This document shows, piece after piece, positions 11,956-23,453 of a stretch of DNA of 64,000 bases. Position 1 is the first letter of the stretch. Each line of letters starts with the position of its first letter. The notes beneath the pieces were generated by a model. It was not told where the DNA came from and did not search any database. It saw only the letters and a list, made by a program, of their open reading frames with translations. Both the position numbers and the translations under genes were made by a program. Origin of the DNA: Lophium mytilinum (taxonomy: Eukaryota > Ascomycota > Dothideomycetes > Mytilinidiales > Mytilinidiaceae); NCBI GenBank assembly GCA_010093605.1, contig MU004181.1, positions 3,378,215 through 3,442,214 of the forward strand, in the 5' to 3' direction.

Positions 11956-13521
11956 TCTCTTTGCTCGAACAACGTGTACAGTCGTACAAAAAGAGGCGGA
12001 TGTAGTCATATGGTGGTTCGATTTGGGCGCGACGTTATGATAGTCTTAGTAATGCATACTCGGGGGTTTTCCATTCTTGTTATCAACGGCACTCTTATAC
12101 CCTCCTGGTGTTGTTGTACAGCGCGGTCTGTGGGTTGTATGCCTGGTCTGCCGGTGGGAAGGGTTCGTTGCTTTTGCTCTGCGGTCTTTGGATTGCGGCA
12201 TAGGGTACGAGCATCTCGGACATGACCACCGGACATTGGCTGCGGCTTTGGCGTTTGTTTTCTGCGTGTGCTGGGCCATGCAGATGGGGGATGTAGTCGC
12301 AGCGTTCACGATGCTGCGGCTTAGTAGAACTAGAGCAGTGTTGTGAGTGAGGGGATATGCGAATAGAAAAGTGCCGTACCCACCTACCAAGAACTCTGAG
12401 CAAGACTGTGCCCTTCACGACTTATCTAGTCCATCCGTGCGCCTGATGCTGCGCGAGGCTGCGCGACAGGCACAACGGGGGAAGTATCGTGCAGTTCATG
12501 CAAAGCATAGTGCACCTGCATGGCGCTAAACGTGATCGGCATGGCATGTACGACTTCATCACGGGCCAGCCAGCCTCTCCCCACACACCACCATGCCCCC
12601 TCCAGCTTCATCCTCCCGTCCTTGGCGAGCCCTGAGCGCCTGGCCACAACCCCGCGCTGGCCGGAGACTAATGGCCCTGAGGCGCGGCGCCAGGGTCCTC
12701 GTGCCTTGCACAAAGATTTTTCGCGTCCCTTCACCCATCCCCTCCGGCTCCGGCGCCCGAGCAGTAGAAAGCATGTGGGGGACACGGCCAGCTTCGCCCT
12801 AGCTCTCCTAGGCACTTGCATCGAGGCACTCGCAACTCATGCCATAGAGTAATCCATTCATCCGGCCGTGCTTTTACGTGGAGCAGAGCCCGCATTCGGA
12901 GGCGCGCGGAGGTCCTGTGGTTCCTCACGGCCGCGGATCCTTTTCCCTTGATTCCTCAGCAGCACGCATCATGGTTAGCAGCCCGACAGTGCTGGCGGTA
13001 CAGAGCCTTTAACTACCTGCTCTTCGTGCTCGGCCTCAGGACGGCTCCCTTAAACATTTTCCGTTTTTCCGCCGACGCTTCTTGACGCTTCGTTTAGCAC
13101 CTACCTACTTACTTTCGCCCCACTACTCCCAACGTAGTTCACACTGCTCCCCGCTACTCTCTACAGACCTGTCCACTACTCTATATACCCTGCGCATCTC
13201 GCCGTGCATTCGCTCCTTTTGCTACCAGCTTTCTACTTTGGCGCCCAACCAAACGCTATTCTTTCCGTAGGATTCCAACGTCTGGCGCCTTTGTTCCGGT
13301 AGCGTTTACCCATCACGCGACCTACTCCGAGGCCTCTAAATTTCTCGTTCTTCCTTCTCTCAAACCTTCACGCTCCACTTTCCAGAAGATCGTCGACGGA
13401 CTAACCACATTGCCACCGCTATCTCTGCGCAACTGTCAAGCTTAAGCTCCTGATTTAATATCTCGAAAAACCCGCGTCCTCAGGCGCAGTGAGGTGCGAC
13501 TTTCGCTGCCGAGTTGACGCC
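11956..13521. other. Intergenic region and CT-rich leader
   Basis: No gene is seen. The last ~400 bases before the dioxygenase are strongly CT-rich, with a TATATA sequence at 13182-13187 that could place transcription starts about 300 bases upstream of the ATG. Confidence 0.5.
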
Positions 13522-15036
13522 ATGATCCCGTCGCTACCCGTCCTCAGCGACTACGATGTTTCGCCTAGTTATGGCTTTCTTCCTGACGAAATACCACTCG
13601 ATTTTCTACCCGACACCTACTACGCGCCATGGGAAACTATCATGAGAAATCTGCAGGCCCTGCTTCTTTCCAAGAGACTGCGTGGAGTCGTGGACATTCT
13701 CCCAGTCCTTTCAACGGACTTCCTAGTTACCGAAGCAGAGTGGCGACGGGCATATGTTATATTGGGTTTCTTGACCCACTCCTACATATGGGGAGGGGAC
13801 ACACCAGCTGACGTACGAACATCTATCAAGTGCTTGCAAGAATGTAAAACTGACTGATGGCAGAGGATACCGCCGCCGATATCCGTTCCTTTCCTTGAAA
13901 CGTGCCGACATCTCGAACTACCCCCGGTAGCCACTTATGCGGGGTTAGCCTTGTGGAACTGGAAGCCCATCTTTCCTACCGAGCCTGTAGACGTCCTAGA
14001 GAACCTAGCCACCATCTCCACCTTCACCGGATCACTAGACGAATCATGGTTTTACTTAGTCTCGGTAGCTATCGAGGCCCGAGCTGGCCCGATCATTCCC
14101 GTAATGATGGATGCCATCGCAGCTGCGAGGCGAAATGATAGCACGACTGTAGTGGAATGTTTGAGAGTGTTCGCGGAGAGGATTGACGAGTTAGGGACCT
14201 TATTGACGAGGATGTACGAAAATTGCGATCCACACGTCTTTTACAACCGCATCCGACCATTCCTAGCCGGATACAAAAACATGGCCGATGCGGGACTTCC
14301 TAATGGTGTCATCTTTGACGTTGGGTCCGGAGACGAAACTTACGTTCAGTACAGTGGAGGAAGCAACGCTCAAAGCTCCGTCATCCAGTTCTTCGACATC
14401 GTCCTTGGAATTGAGCATCGTCCGACGGGAGAGAAGCGTACCAGCGGTTCCGATTCCGAAGGGGCTATGCCCGCTCCTTCGCACCACTTCATCAACGAGA
14501 TGCGGAGGTACATGCCCGGCCCCCATCGGAGGTTCCTCGAGCACGTGGCCAGCGTTACAAACATTCGAGAGTATGTCGAAAGTCACCGGTCTAATCGCGC
14601 CCTATGTGTCGCCTTCGACGCCTGCCTGGCCATGCTACGAGCTCTGCGCGACAAACATATCCAGATGGTGTCGCGCTATATCATCGTCAAGTCTCGAGAA
14701 TCAAGGTCACATTCCCGGTCTATCAGTCCCAGGCACGTTGCGCCGAAGAGGACAAACCTCGCCACAACGTCGCACGGAGGCGACGGCGGTGGAAGGCTGC
14801 GAGGAACCGGCGGCACTGCGCTCATTCCGTTCTTAAAGCAAGCCAGAGACGAAACTGGCGAGCCTGCTATTGATGCATGGGCTAGACGGCTCCTCAACAA
14901 CGGGCCAGCCGATGCGATGGGTGGTGTTGCAAGACTAACGAAGATGAGCGAGCACGCCAGTGGGGAGGTTGAGATGGTGGGATTAGCTGGCACTTGGTCC
15001 GTCGATGATAGCGAAGGTGGGATCTGCCATTGGTAG
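13522..15036 (+). CDS. IDO: Indoleamine 2,3-dioxygenase
   Basis: Exon 1 is 13522-13812 and exon 2 is 13864-15036, 487 aa. The family opens tryptophan (or related indoles) to N-formylkynurenine with a haem cofactor, the first step of the kynurenine route to NAD+. IDO blocks are visible in order: RIPPPISVPFLE, YAGLALWNW, the central all-helical part, HHFINEMRRYMPGPHRRFL, and RDKHIQMVSRY, where the His at about residue 362 is the expected proximal haem ligand. GTGGTALIPFLKQARDET follows near the end. The ~25-residue Ser/Arg/Gly-rich loop just before GTGGT is typical of fungal IDOs. Fungi often hold several IDO paralogues of differing affinity; which one this is cannot be told from the sequence alone. 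Confidence 0.93.
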
Positions 15037-15723
15037 ACTTCGCTCTTTGATTTCTTGTTCATATTTTGCTCATTATCCAGATGGGTTGCGCTCGTCCTCA
15101 ATGCTGGAACGGCGTTTGGTCATGGAGAGAATTGGCTTGCATTCAAGCCCTGTGCTATCATGGAAGGCGTTTTTCATTTCCTCTTTCGAAGTCATGAACG
15201 GCATGTGGCGATTACTCTTTCTTGTTAGATACTGTCACGATATTTAAGGCATCAAAAGCGCTGAGAATTACATCACAGGCAACCTAAACTCAGAATAGCG
15301 AACAGGTCTGCATGCAAACTACTCATATGACAATATCTTGCTAATAGTTTCACCTGAGCACGCAAAAAGTTGGAAAGTGGTGCAAGAATACGATTGCTCA
15401 ACCCACGTGGTGTCAGCCATGCGACGAACTACAGGACGCGCAACCCCAAAGCGGCCCAGCGGCGAAAAGCGGCTTTACCCATGCGGCCAGAACTTTCTCA
15501 ATGAGGCCGCTAGAGGCCCCGCTGACGTTTTTCCAAAGGTTTGAGAGGTCAGGGCCATGACGTCATAGGGCATATGAGTGAAAGAGCTGCCGACAACAGC
15601 TACGATATAAAGACTGCCCGACCTCACACTCGAAAACTGACACCCCAATACAACAACCTCACTACTCCTACAGCTCCAACACAAAAATCCCCACCTACAC
15701 ACCAACTCATACCACAATCCATC
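15037..15723. other. Intergenic region and promoter of the CsbD/Hmp1-like gene
   Basis: No gene is seen. The right end carries a CRE palindrome and a TATA box, listed next. Confidence 0.5.
15558..15611 (+). promoter_or_regulatory. CRE palindrome plus TATA box
   Basis: A perfect TGACGTCA (15558-15565) is the consensus for ATF/CREB-type bZIP factors such as fungal Atf1/AtfA. A TATAAA lies at 15606-15611, 113 bases before the ATG of the downstream stress-type gene. The arrangement suggests stress-inducible transcription (inference). Confidence 0.6.
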
Positions 15724-16318
15724 ATGTCTTCCGACAAAGACCAGACCTCCACCCTCCAGTCCTACGTCGACTCGGCCTCCAGCACCCTCAACAGCGCCAT
15801 CGGCTCCCTAACCGGCAACCCAGCTGACAAGGTCCGTTCTCCCCATCACCCACCTCCTCAAAACTTTTACTAACGCACAACAACAGCAAAAAGCCTCCGA
15901 CAAACAAGCAACAGCTGACGCAGAGCGCGACCTCTCCCATGCCGCCGCCAAAGCCGGCCCCTTCACCGTCGGCTCGTCCGGCGCCGTCTCCAAGGACTCC
16001 TCCGACCGCACCGATGGCTCGTGGAACCAGACGATCGGCTCTGCGAAGGAGGCCGTTGGCGGCTTGCTCGGCGCGGACGGCTTGAAGCGCGAGGGCATTC
16101 AGCAGAACCGCGAGGGAAAGGGGCAGGAGGCGCAGGGACAGCTGTCGGATCTTGGGCAGGGGGTAAAGGATAGAGTGGGCGGGACTCTGGGGGGGATTGG
16201 AGCGGGGTTGACGGGGGATAAGACGGAGCAGGAGCGCTATCAGGCGCAGCATGATGAGGGGAAGACGAGGCAGAGGGGGGTCGAGGTGGATCTGCAGAAG
16301 CAGGATCCTAGTGTTTAG
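15724..16318 (+). CDS. Hmp1/CsbD-like small hydrophilic stress protein
   Basis: Exons 15724-15831 and 15887-16318 give 179 aa. The protein is hydrophilic, Gly/Ala/Gln-rich and lacks Cys, a signal peptide or membrane segments. It has the repeat-like blocks of proteins annotated as mismatched base pair and cruciform DNA recognition protein (Ustilago Hmp1-like) and CsbD-like proteins: SYVDSASSTLNSAIGSLTGN, WNQTIGSAKEAVGGLLG and GVKDRVGGTLGGIGAGLTGD. The central REGIQQNREGKGQEAQGQL is also typical. Such proteins are usually abundant under stress and in spores; DNA binding has been reported for few members. The CRE and TATA upstream fit stress induction. The long reading frame on the opposite strand is a shadow. 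Confidence 0.85.
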
Positions 16319-17579
16319 GTGCTGAGGCGTATGAGAAGACTGTCTTGTATGAATGGTCTTGAGGCGAGGTTTGGGCCTGGTGGATGGTGGCCATGATTGA
16401 TATCCCTGGGACTCTCGAGTAGAGATTCCTTTTACACTTCTATCCATGTTTTCCAATGCAATTATATTGGAAATGCTTAACTTCTGCTACATCTTTGATG
16501 TTCATTGTGAAGCTCATAGGCCTCAAAATCTTGAAGTCTTGGTCCACAACTTCCACCCATTTCAATGCAATCTACACTCTCTATCCTCCAGAATGCCTCC
16601 CTGGGTGTATGTAGCTTCATTTTTCCAAAGAAACTCGGAATGACCTTTCAGTTACCAATTTATATACACCTCCCTCTGCCGCTATTTGAGGTCATCTCGA
16701 GAGTGCGCCAAGCGTTCAGAATCCCCAGCTTCTAAACAATCTAGAATCTACAAAATAAACCACGAGGTACCAAGACCAGTGGTAGAAAAGCATCCGGATA
16801 CCTATTACGAGCCACTGTGAATTACCGGCAATCTCCGCGTTGTTGACCTCACATGATGCTTGCCAGTGTGACAAACGGGAAATCTGAGAATCACAAACTC
16901 TTGCAAATTGTGGACTGCCGCCACACCCACCGCTGTGGGATGATGAAGTGATCGACCAAAACAGTCCCCGCAGCCTGCGGCGGTGCAACAGTTGAGGTGG
17001 CGCTGTGGCACAGTGGTCTTCGTCACAACCAGTTCTCATGGACGTGCAGGTGGCTGAGGTCGGGATCCCCAGAAATCTGTTCTGTTCCAAGGCTGGAGGC
17101 GCCGCCAGCCGCGTACTATAGTACCCGTATCTTCCGGCGAGACTTATGCTTGGCCAGCTCCCCTGTCTTGATGCAGGACTTTCATTGCTTCGAGGTCGGA
17201 TGATCGAGATGACGGTGGCGGACTGGTGCCCGGCTCGGCGCCATGCCTTGGTTCGCAGCAAATTGGCAGGCTGAGCTTGGATTTAGGGTGCAAGCGACCT
17301 TGGAAGCCGGCTCTGCGTCACAGGGCTAGTAGGGCTGCTGGTATTTGCAGTGAGGTGAGGGCCGGTATGGTCCACAGCGCAGTCCGGAACCTGACCTGTG
17401 CTTTGTTGTCTACGTCATGGGGAAGGCGCGAAGACAAACCGCTGCCACTGCATATAAACCTGCCCTTCTGCCCACCACTCTAAGCCCTCCACTCATTCTA
17501 CGACCTACTCGATCGCCTACCAAACTACCCCAAAGCTTCACAAAGACAACTTCTTTGACCAACCAACACTACCGCAGCC
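16319..17579. other. Intergenic region
   Basis: A 181-codon open frame on the minus strand (16716-17261) has no recognisable domain and atypical composition, so I do not call it. The right end is the PMP3 promoter. Confidence 0.5.
17453..17458 (+). promoter_or_regulatory. TATA box of the PMP3 gene
   Basis: TATAAA 122 bases upstream of the PMP3 ATG, followed by a C/A-rich leader, as expected for a strongly expressed small gene. Confidence 0.55.
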
Positions 17580-17937
17580 ATGCCTTTCACCGGAAGGTAC
17601 GTTTGTCACTTCTCCGAGAGCTTCGCTGTTTGCGGCTGCGCGTATCCTCGCCATGCTCAAGCGCAATTGTTGCCGCACAGCAGCTCCACAAATGTCTGTT
17701 GTTCGGACCATTGCTAACAAGTCTACAGCGACATCATCAAGATCATCTTCGCCGTCATCCTACCGCCCCTGGGTGTCTTCCTCGAGCGCGGATGTGGAGC
17801 CGACCTCTTGATCAACATCCTATTGACCATTCTCGGTTACATTCCCGGAATCATCCACGCGCTGTTAGTAGCCTTTGTTTCTGTGCGGCCTGTGCACCTT
17901 ACTAACACCACACAGCTATATCATCCTAAAGTTTTAA
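17580..17937 (+). CDS. PMP3: Plasma membrane proteolipid 3 (PMP3/Sna1, UPF0057)
   Basis: Three tiny exons (17580-17596, 17729-17863, 17916-17937) encode 57 aa, too short to stand out as one open frame. The protein has two membrane helices: the first is within IIKIIFAVILPPLGVFLERG and the second within LLINILLTILGYIPGIIHAL. The ILPPLGVFLERGC core and the GYIPGIIHALYII end are diagnostic of the PMP3/RCI2 family. These proteolipids sit in the plasma membrane and modulate membrane potential and salt tolerance. Both introns interrupt codons and rejoin in frame (AG|C Ser, CT|C Leu). Length matches yeast Pmp3 (55 aa). Confidence 0.95.
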
Positions 17938-18697
17938 GTATGAGAGCGGCGACGAACGACCTCACGATACCCATCTCTTTCCTTCCGACTTTCCAGTGGG
18001 CTCATACGACCCTTCTCCTTACATAAGGTTGCTCGATAATCTGGTCATGCGAGCCAGCTGCATATCCGGCGCATCCGACGGTCTCGGGGTTGCTTGATTT
18101 GATCTGCTCGGAATCCTTTCTATCTTAATTCGCTGCTGTTCGTACGCGCCTTGACGTGTTCGCTCACGTCATGGTGCTCGACTTGGGAGCTTGGAGCATG
18201 ATGATTTGATTGATTGATTGGAGGGGTGCCTACGAATGTACTATAGCGCCTGCCCTAAACAATTAAACCCCATCTATCTATGACCTCTATTTGCTGCATC
18301 GCGGCGTGAAGATTTAGTGACACCGAAATGATTGCTAGACCTTGCTGAGAAATTTCGCTAGGACGTGAGATGAGTTTGTCGTCGTTGAAATTAGCATTTA
18401 AGCTATCTTACTAACCCAGCGTTAATGCTCTCCAAAGTGGTCCAATGCTTACGAGCGGTCAGTCTGCCTTCGATCTCGAGGTGAATTGTTGCTAGAATTC
18501 TTCTCTGGTCAGGCGTCCGGGTGGCACAGCTGGCCCGCTTGGCATCGTGAAAGCGCTCTGACCCGTGAACCGTGGTGGACCGTAACACCCGTCAAGGACC
18601 CTTTAAGCTCCTTCAACTGCACACACAAGCTCGCCCACATGCCTCTAAACCCGAAACCAAAGCTTCACGGTCGCTCACCTACAACACCGCGAACAAG
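17938..18697. other. Intergenic region
   Basis: No coding signal. A short GATT microsatellite (about three units) lies near 18208. Confidence 0.5.
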
Positions 18698-19914
18698 ATG
18701 GACCTTTCGGCGACGCTGGAAGGAGAGCTTGCATCGCTCATCTGCGACCCAGAGCGCACCCTAGAAGAAACTGGGAACCTACTTCAAAAAGCACGCGAGG
18801 CTCACCTCAGAGCTCATCCTGAGGGTTATGAACTCCAGGCAGCATTCCAAGACTCACTCAAGCTGAAGAACAAGCTAGATGTTTGGGAAAGCCAAGGTAG
18901 GCACGATTTCTTTAAACGTTTTGAGGTCCTTACTTACTTTCCAACTTAGTCGATACGTGTCCTTCACTTGCTCACCTCGCCGGAATGCTCAACTGCGAAT
19001 ACCAGATCTACAAGATCAATGAGGCGGTTCCTCTTAGGCACAATCCTTTCTTGTCACACTGGGTCGAGGCAATACAGAGGCTGGATAAGAAGCTAGGCGA
19101 AAGCTCGACACAACAGAACCAAGGGCGCTCGATAGACGATCACATCACTTCGCACCAAATACACTCATCAAGAGCCAAAATCGTGAAGGCAATCCTGACA
19201 TCGCGCAATCTGCGCGTCATCTCCCGCAAATCGCCGAAGGAAATCCTCCAGCTCGTGAGCACAGAGTCTTCCACCGCAGACTTCGACCTCCAACCGTACG
19301 TAACGATACTGGAAGATGAGGGCATATACGACAAGACTCCAACTCCCGAGATTGGGGTCACACCAAAACAGAGTCCCAGGAGAGTGTCGAGCAAGCCCAA
19401 CACGAAAGAAGCCCTTCTAACAGAGCTTGAAGTGTCTCCTGAGACCGCGATATCCACAATAACACACATGCCTCTGAACATCCCATCACTAGAGATCATC
19501 ACCTCTCTCCTCGAAAAGCGGGTCTTTGAAGACCTTTCCATTGAACCACTTCCGGTGTTAAGGGATTATCTCCAGCATAGCCTTCGCCTGGTTGAGAAAA
19601 TGGGTCTCCCGGCACCAAATATTCCCCCAGACGCGTCTTCGAGTACCGACGGTGGTGGACGCAACGATTCCTTCAACGAGCAGGACAGCGACGAGGTCCC
19701 CAGTCACGACCGCGAGGCACAGGTCCGCGCTGTGAAACTCATGCTTCTGTTCATCCGCAACCTTGTGGTCCACAAAAGGCTTCTCCCTCCGCAGGAGATC
19801 TACTATGAGATCAATGAGATATGCGTGCGGTATATTTGGATAAAGGAGGTGCGCGAGTTCAGAGCTTTCATCGAGCAAGGAGCGGATGCTGGAGAATTAG
19901 CGGGTGCTTGGTAG
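18698..19914 (+). CDS. CCR4-NOT complex subunit 11 (CNOT11-like)
   Basis: Exons 18698-18896 and 18950-19914 give 387 aa. The N-terminal half is helical and contains RHNPFLSHWVEAI, resembling the NPF segment of CNOT11. A low-complexity linker follows. The C-terminal domain (about residues 230-375) resembles DUF2363 of animal CNOT11: helical repeats, then KLMLLFIRNLVVHKRLLPP, EIYYEINEICVRYIWIKEVR and EFRAFIEQ. This matches the human order of an LVRLVCVFLQSLIRNK-like helix followed by an EVQAFCIEFSRIREA-like helix. In animals CNOT11 pairs with CNOT10 and docks on the N-terminal region of CNOT1 in the deadenylase complex. The start ATG is chosen at MDLSATLEGEL, just before clear coding sequence. 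Confidence 0.75.
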
Positions 19915-20551
19915 AAACTGTTGCCGTTGTTTCCGTCAATTGTAACAGTTGCCTCATGGTGGGTAGGTCTTATACTCAAAGGTGCAAGATTGACCATATG
20001 GTTCTTTAACCTCGTCTTCATAGATTTCGACTACTCTGCAAATTCTCAGTGTTAGACAGTACTAGGATAGAAATATCTGAGCACATAGACTTCACAGTTT
20101 GAAATCTCTCAATACAATCTCAGGAATCTATGCGACTTACGAGCGGACCTTCTTGGACGATCTGTGAACTTGCCAGGCCACCTCAGATAACGCCGCAGAC
20201 CGGAAATGAAAACTGAATTCTGACAGATTGGTGAGGTAGGCGACCTCCCGGATCGACTCAAGCAGACAGTAATAGTGGTCTTGACGCATTTCTCTACAAT
20301 ACTAGCAATTTCGAGCACACGATTTTCAGTTTCGTAGGTCAAGTCAAGACATATCTGAACTCTCTACACCATACAAGCACCACGCAGTCGTAACCCATGG
20401 ATGATAACATAAAAAGGAGTAATCTGGCAGCAAGAACGATGTTTGAGGGGGGACATTCCAGACTCAGTAACTCTGCATAACAACCATTTCATCATCCGTG
20501 ATATCATATCGAATGAAATAAGAACTCGCAGGCATTCTGCCGGTCCAGCAT
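19915..20551. other. Convergent intergenic region
   Basis: 3' flanks of two convergent genes. Nothing else is seen. Confidence 0.5.
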
Positions 20552-23453
20552 CTACATGGTCGCCCCAGCAGGCGTTGCACCATCAACATCCAACATGGCG
20601 CCTTCTTCCGGGTTCTTGGGTTTTATCAATTTGATACTGACGTCCTTGTCTCGTGCGTACACCTTCAAACCAACCACACAGATAGCATTCCAGGGGTTGG
20701 GGTTTGCGTCCGTAGCAGCAGCTGGCGCGGCCGGCTGTGGTGGCGGTGCAGCGTCTGCATCTGCGTACGCACCTGCATATGACCCAAATTCAGACATCGG
20801 TGGGCCGTCATACACAGACCCTGGTGGAGAGTGTGCTGGTGGTCCGCCACGGAAAGGAAGCGCAGAGGGAGGCTTGATAGTCTGCTGTTCGGAGACTTTG
20901 CTAGCAGCAGGCTTTGGAGAAGCTTCGGCGGCTGCGGGTTTCGCGGGTGTCTTCTTTTCTGATTTGGCAGACGCCTCGGCCTCTTGAGACGATTCTTCCG
21001 AGGCGTCATCGTCAGACTCTGGAGTCTCGGAATCTTCATCAGAAGAGCTCTCTGCCTTTTCCGGCTTCTCTTCATCTCCTTTGTGGTCGTCCTTCTCGAC
21101 CACTTCCTGGGCTTCGGGCTTCTTAGACTCTGCCTCCTCTTTTAGAGAGACTTTTTTGGCCTTCTCATCTCCCTTCTTGGCCGCTTTTGCCGCTTTTGCC
21201 TCCTTTTCTGCTTTCGACTTCTTCCATTCCTCAAACTCTGCTTTATCCGCTGCCTCCTTGTCTTTCTCAGCCTTCTCTTTATCGGCTTTGTCCTTTGCCT
21301 TCTTCTCCTTAGCTGCCTTTTCTTCGTCGGTCAGCTCGACGATGCCCTTGGCATTTGCAATGTCATAATTCATCCCAATCTGCCGCAGCTTTTGTCCATT
21401 CTTCTCTGCAAAGTCTTTGACGATGTCCTGGACTTCTAGCTTAGTAAGATCGCGGCTGGCAGCAATTTTGGGGATGACTTCGTAGCGGCCAGGTTCCAAG
21501 TCGACTTCAGCGCTAACAGATCGGGTTCCGAACCAGTTACTTCTTGCACGTACGAGGTGCTCGCCTGCAGGTGCACCTTCTTCCTGAAGTAGGAAATGGA
21601 GCTCGAAGGTGTACTGGCCTTCGAGGCCTTTGAAGTAACGGTCGTCCAACTGAATAGAGTAAGTACGCGCGTTCTAATGGTGTCGAAGAATGGGTGCCAA
21701 CCTGCGATAGCACAAATACAGTCGGGCCGCCCTGCTTGATCTCAACCAAGAACTTGGTGTTTAGATAGCCCGTAACCCATCCAATGCTCAGACTAGTCCA
21801 TTGCTGCACCACAGTCCAGTCTTCGGAGAAGAGTCTGGTGCGGTCAAGAATGTCGAATCTGCTTCGTAGATCGTCGTAGGACATCCAGAACATCCCATCG
21901 TCACCGAACTGATAGTCGAGTTTCTTCATCCAGTAGGGTGTCCATTCTTTGGAGCCGTCACTCCATGGACCGTTCCACTCTCCGACACCAGTCCATGCAC
22001 GGGCGCCCCATGGGTTCCTGCAAACCACAGCTTAGACTATCGAACGCATGACAGGGTTGAGGGGATCGCTTACCTGATCAACACAAGCCTCACTTTCTTT
22101 CCATTCTCATCCTCCTCTTCAATGGATTTGAGAATCGAATACGCATGGCTCAGCGCAAGACCTCGTCTCGACTCCGCATCTGATCCCAGACTAGGCGAGG
22201 AAGCAGCGAATATAAACTCCTTCTTCTCATTCAAAAGTTCTTTCCACAGCCTCTCCTTGCTGAGAATCTTGTTCGTGAAAATGGTGGTAGTAACTCCGCC
22301 AGTCATGTCCTCTTTGAACTGTCAGGAAGGCTGAACGCTGGACAACGATTGGGAGATGCTTAGACATACCAACAGCCTCACCAGACCACCCGCCAGAAAT
22401 GGCACCGAAATCGCCATGGACCTTTGCATATGCTTTCTCAAGGAGAGGAAGCCAAGTCTCATTGTCATCAGCACAATGGGCGAAGTAGAGCGCTTCGGAT
22501 CCCGTCTGCTCGCTCTTCTTGTACTTCCTTTCCTTTTCTCCAGTCGGGTCGTAGATGTCGATGTGCGCATCGAAGTCACTATAGCGCAGGTAGAGGTTAT
22601 CGTCGACGACAGTCGAGAACCACTCTCCGTCTGAGCAAGATTAGCAGCAAGTCCGGGACCTCGTCTATTCATGAGTTTGGCCACAAGTTTACCTCTGTGA
22701 AAAACGAAGCCATAGACGCCGCATTCTTCATCCCGTGCCACACATACCCGTTCCATCAAATGCTCCACACTGCACAAAGTCGCAACCGCCGCAACCCACC
22801 AGCAATCGCCATTCCCACCTTGCCTAGAAACCGAATTAACTCCCGCACCTTTTTAGAACAAAACAGCAGAACACTCACCTAACATCCGAGCTCGAAAACC
22901 CATCAATCACAAACCGCGGCTCCTCATAAATCCAATCAATCCGATGCACCGCCTTCGGATCCGGCCCGTCCCTCCTACCCGTACCCACATTCAGCACCTT
23001 ACTAACAGCATTCACATCCACCGTCAACGCGCTCCCCACAATCCCGCTGTCCGCCAGCGTATTCAGCGCATTCCTCAAATCAACACTATCCACGCTACTC
23101 AGCGTCCCGGGGGGCGGCGTATCCGCTCCGGTCTCAAGCAGCCCCTTCAGACACTGCCCGACGTTCAGGTCGTCCTCGATATCGAACTCCGGGTCCGTAA
23201 ACTTCTCATTGGTGCGGTGGCACTCGCGCACGATGCGCTTGACCTTGTTCCTGCACTCGGCGGCGGCGGCCTCGTAGCTCTCGGCTGCATTGATGCCTTT
23301 GGCGGGGCCTCTGGGCTTCAGCGGGGGGAGCAAGTTGGTGTATAGGCTGGGCGGGAAGATGTTGGTCACTTTGCCCGGGGTTTTGGTGAGTAGGCTCTCC
23401 CAGAAGTCTTCGAGAGAGGCTTGGGGGTCTTTTTTTTCCGAGTCGGAGGCCAT
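20552..23453 (-). CDS. Calpain-family cysteine protease (C2), non-PalB type
   Basis: Six exons (23453-22879, 22823-22693, 22630-22370, 22311-22074, 22017-21702, 21649-20552) encode 872 aa. The protease core has the full triad: Cys ~199 in GGNGDCWWVAAVATL, His ~378 in GLALSHAYS, Asn ~403 in RNPWGARAWTG. DGEWFSTVVDD and SDDGS-like strands flank the Cys and His lobes. After the core come one or two calpain domain-III (C2-like) beta regions (WTSLSIGWVTGYLN; YTFELHFLLQEEG). Then a Lys/Glu/Ala-rich, probably coiled-coil, stretch of ~100 residues, a Ser/Asp/Glu-rich segment, and a Pro/Gly/Tyr-rich tail. No MIT domain, so it is not the pH-signalling PalB/Rim13. It is likely cytosolic and Ca2+-regulated; substrate unknown. 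The catalytic Cys lies in a 131-nt exon between two introns. Confidence 0.88.

Noticed and set aside
10749-12005. Reading the kinase C-lobe as a separate gene
   Set aside because: A 50-nt intron at 10753-10802 joins it in frame to the N-lobe, giving a complete kinase domain.
15788-16456. 222-codon minus-strand frame opposite the Hmp1-like gene
   Set aside because: Antisense shadow of a well-supported two-exon gene; composition of repeated Leu/Arg/Pro reflects reversed Gly/Gln codons.
16716-17261. 181-codon minus-strand frame
   Set aside because: No domain, no codon bias, no upstream leader; likely chance.
20556-20987. 143-codon plus-strand frame opposite the calpain tail
   Set aside because: Antisense of the low-complexity calpain C-terminus.
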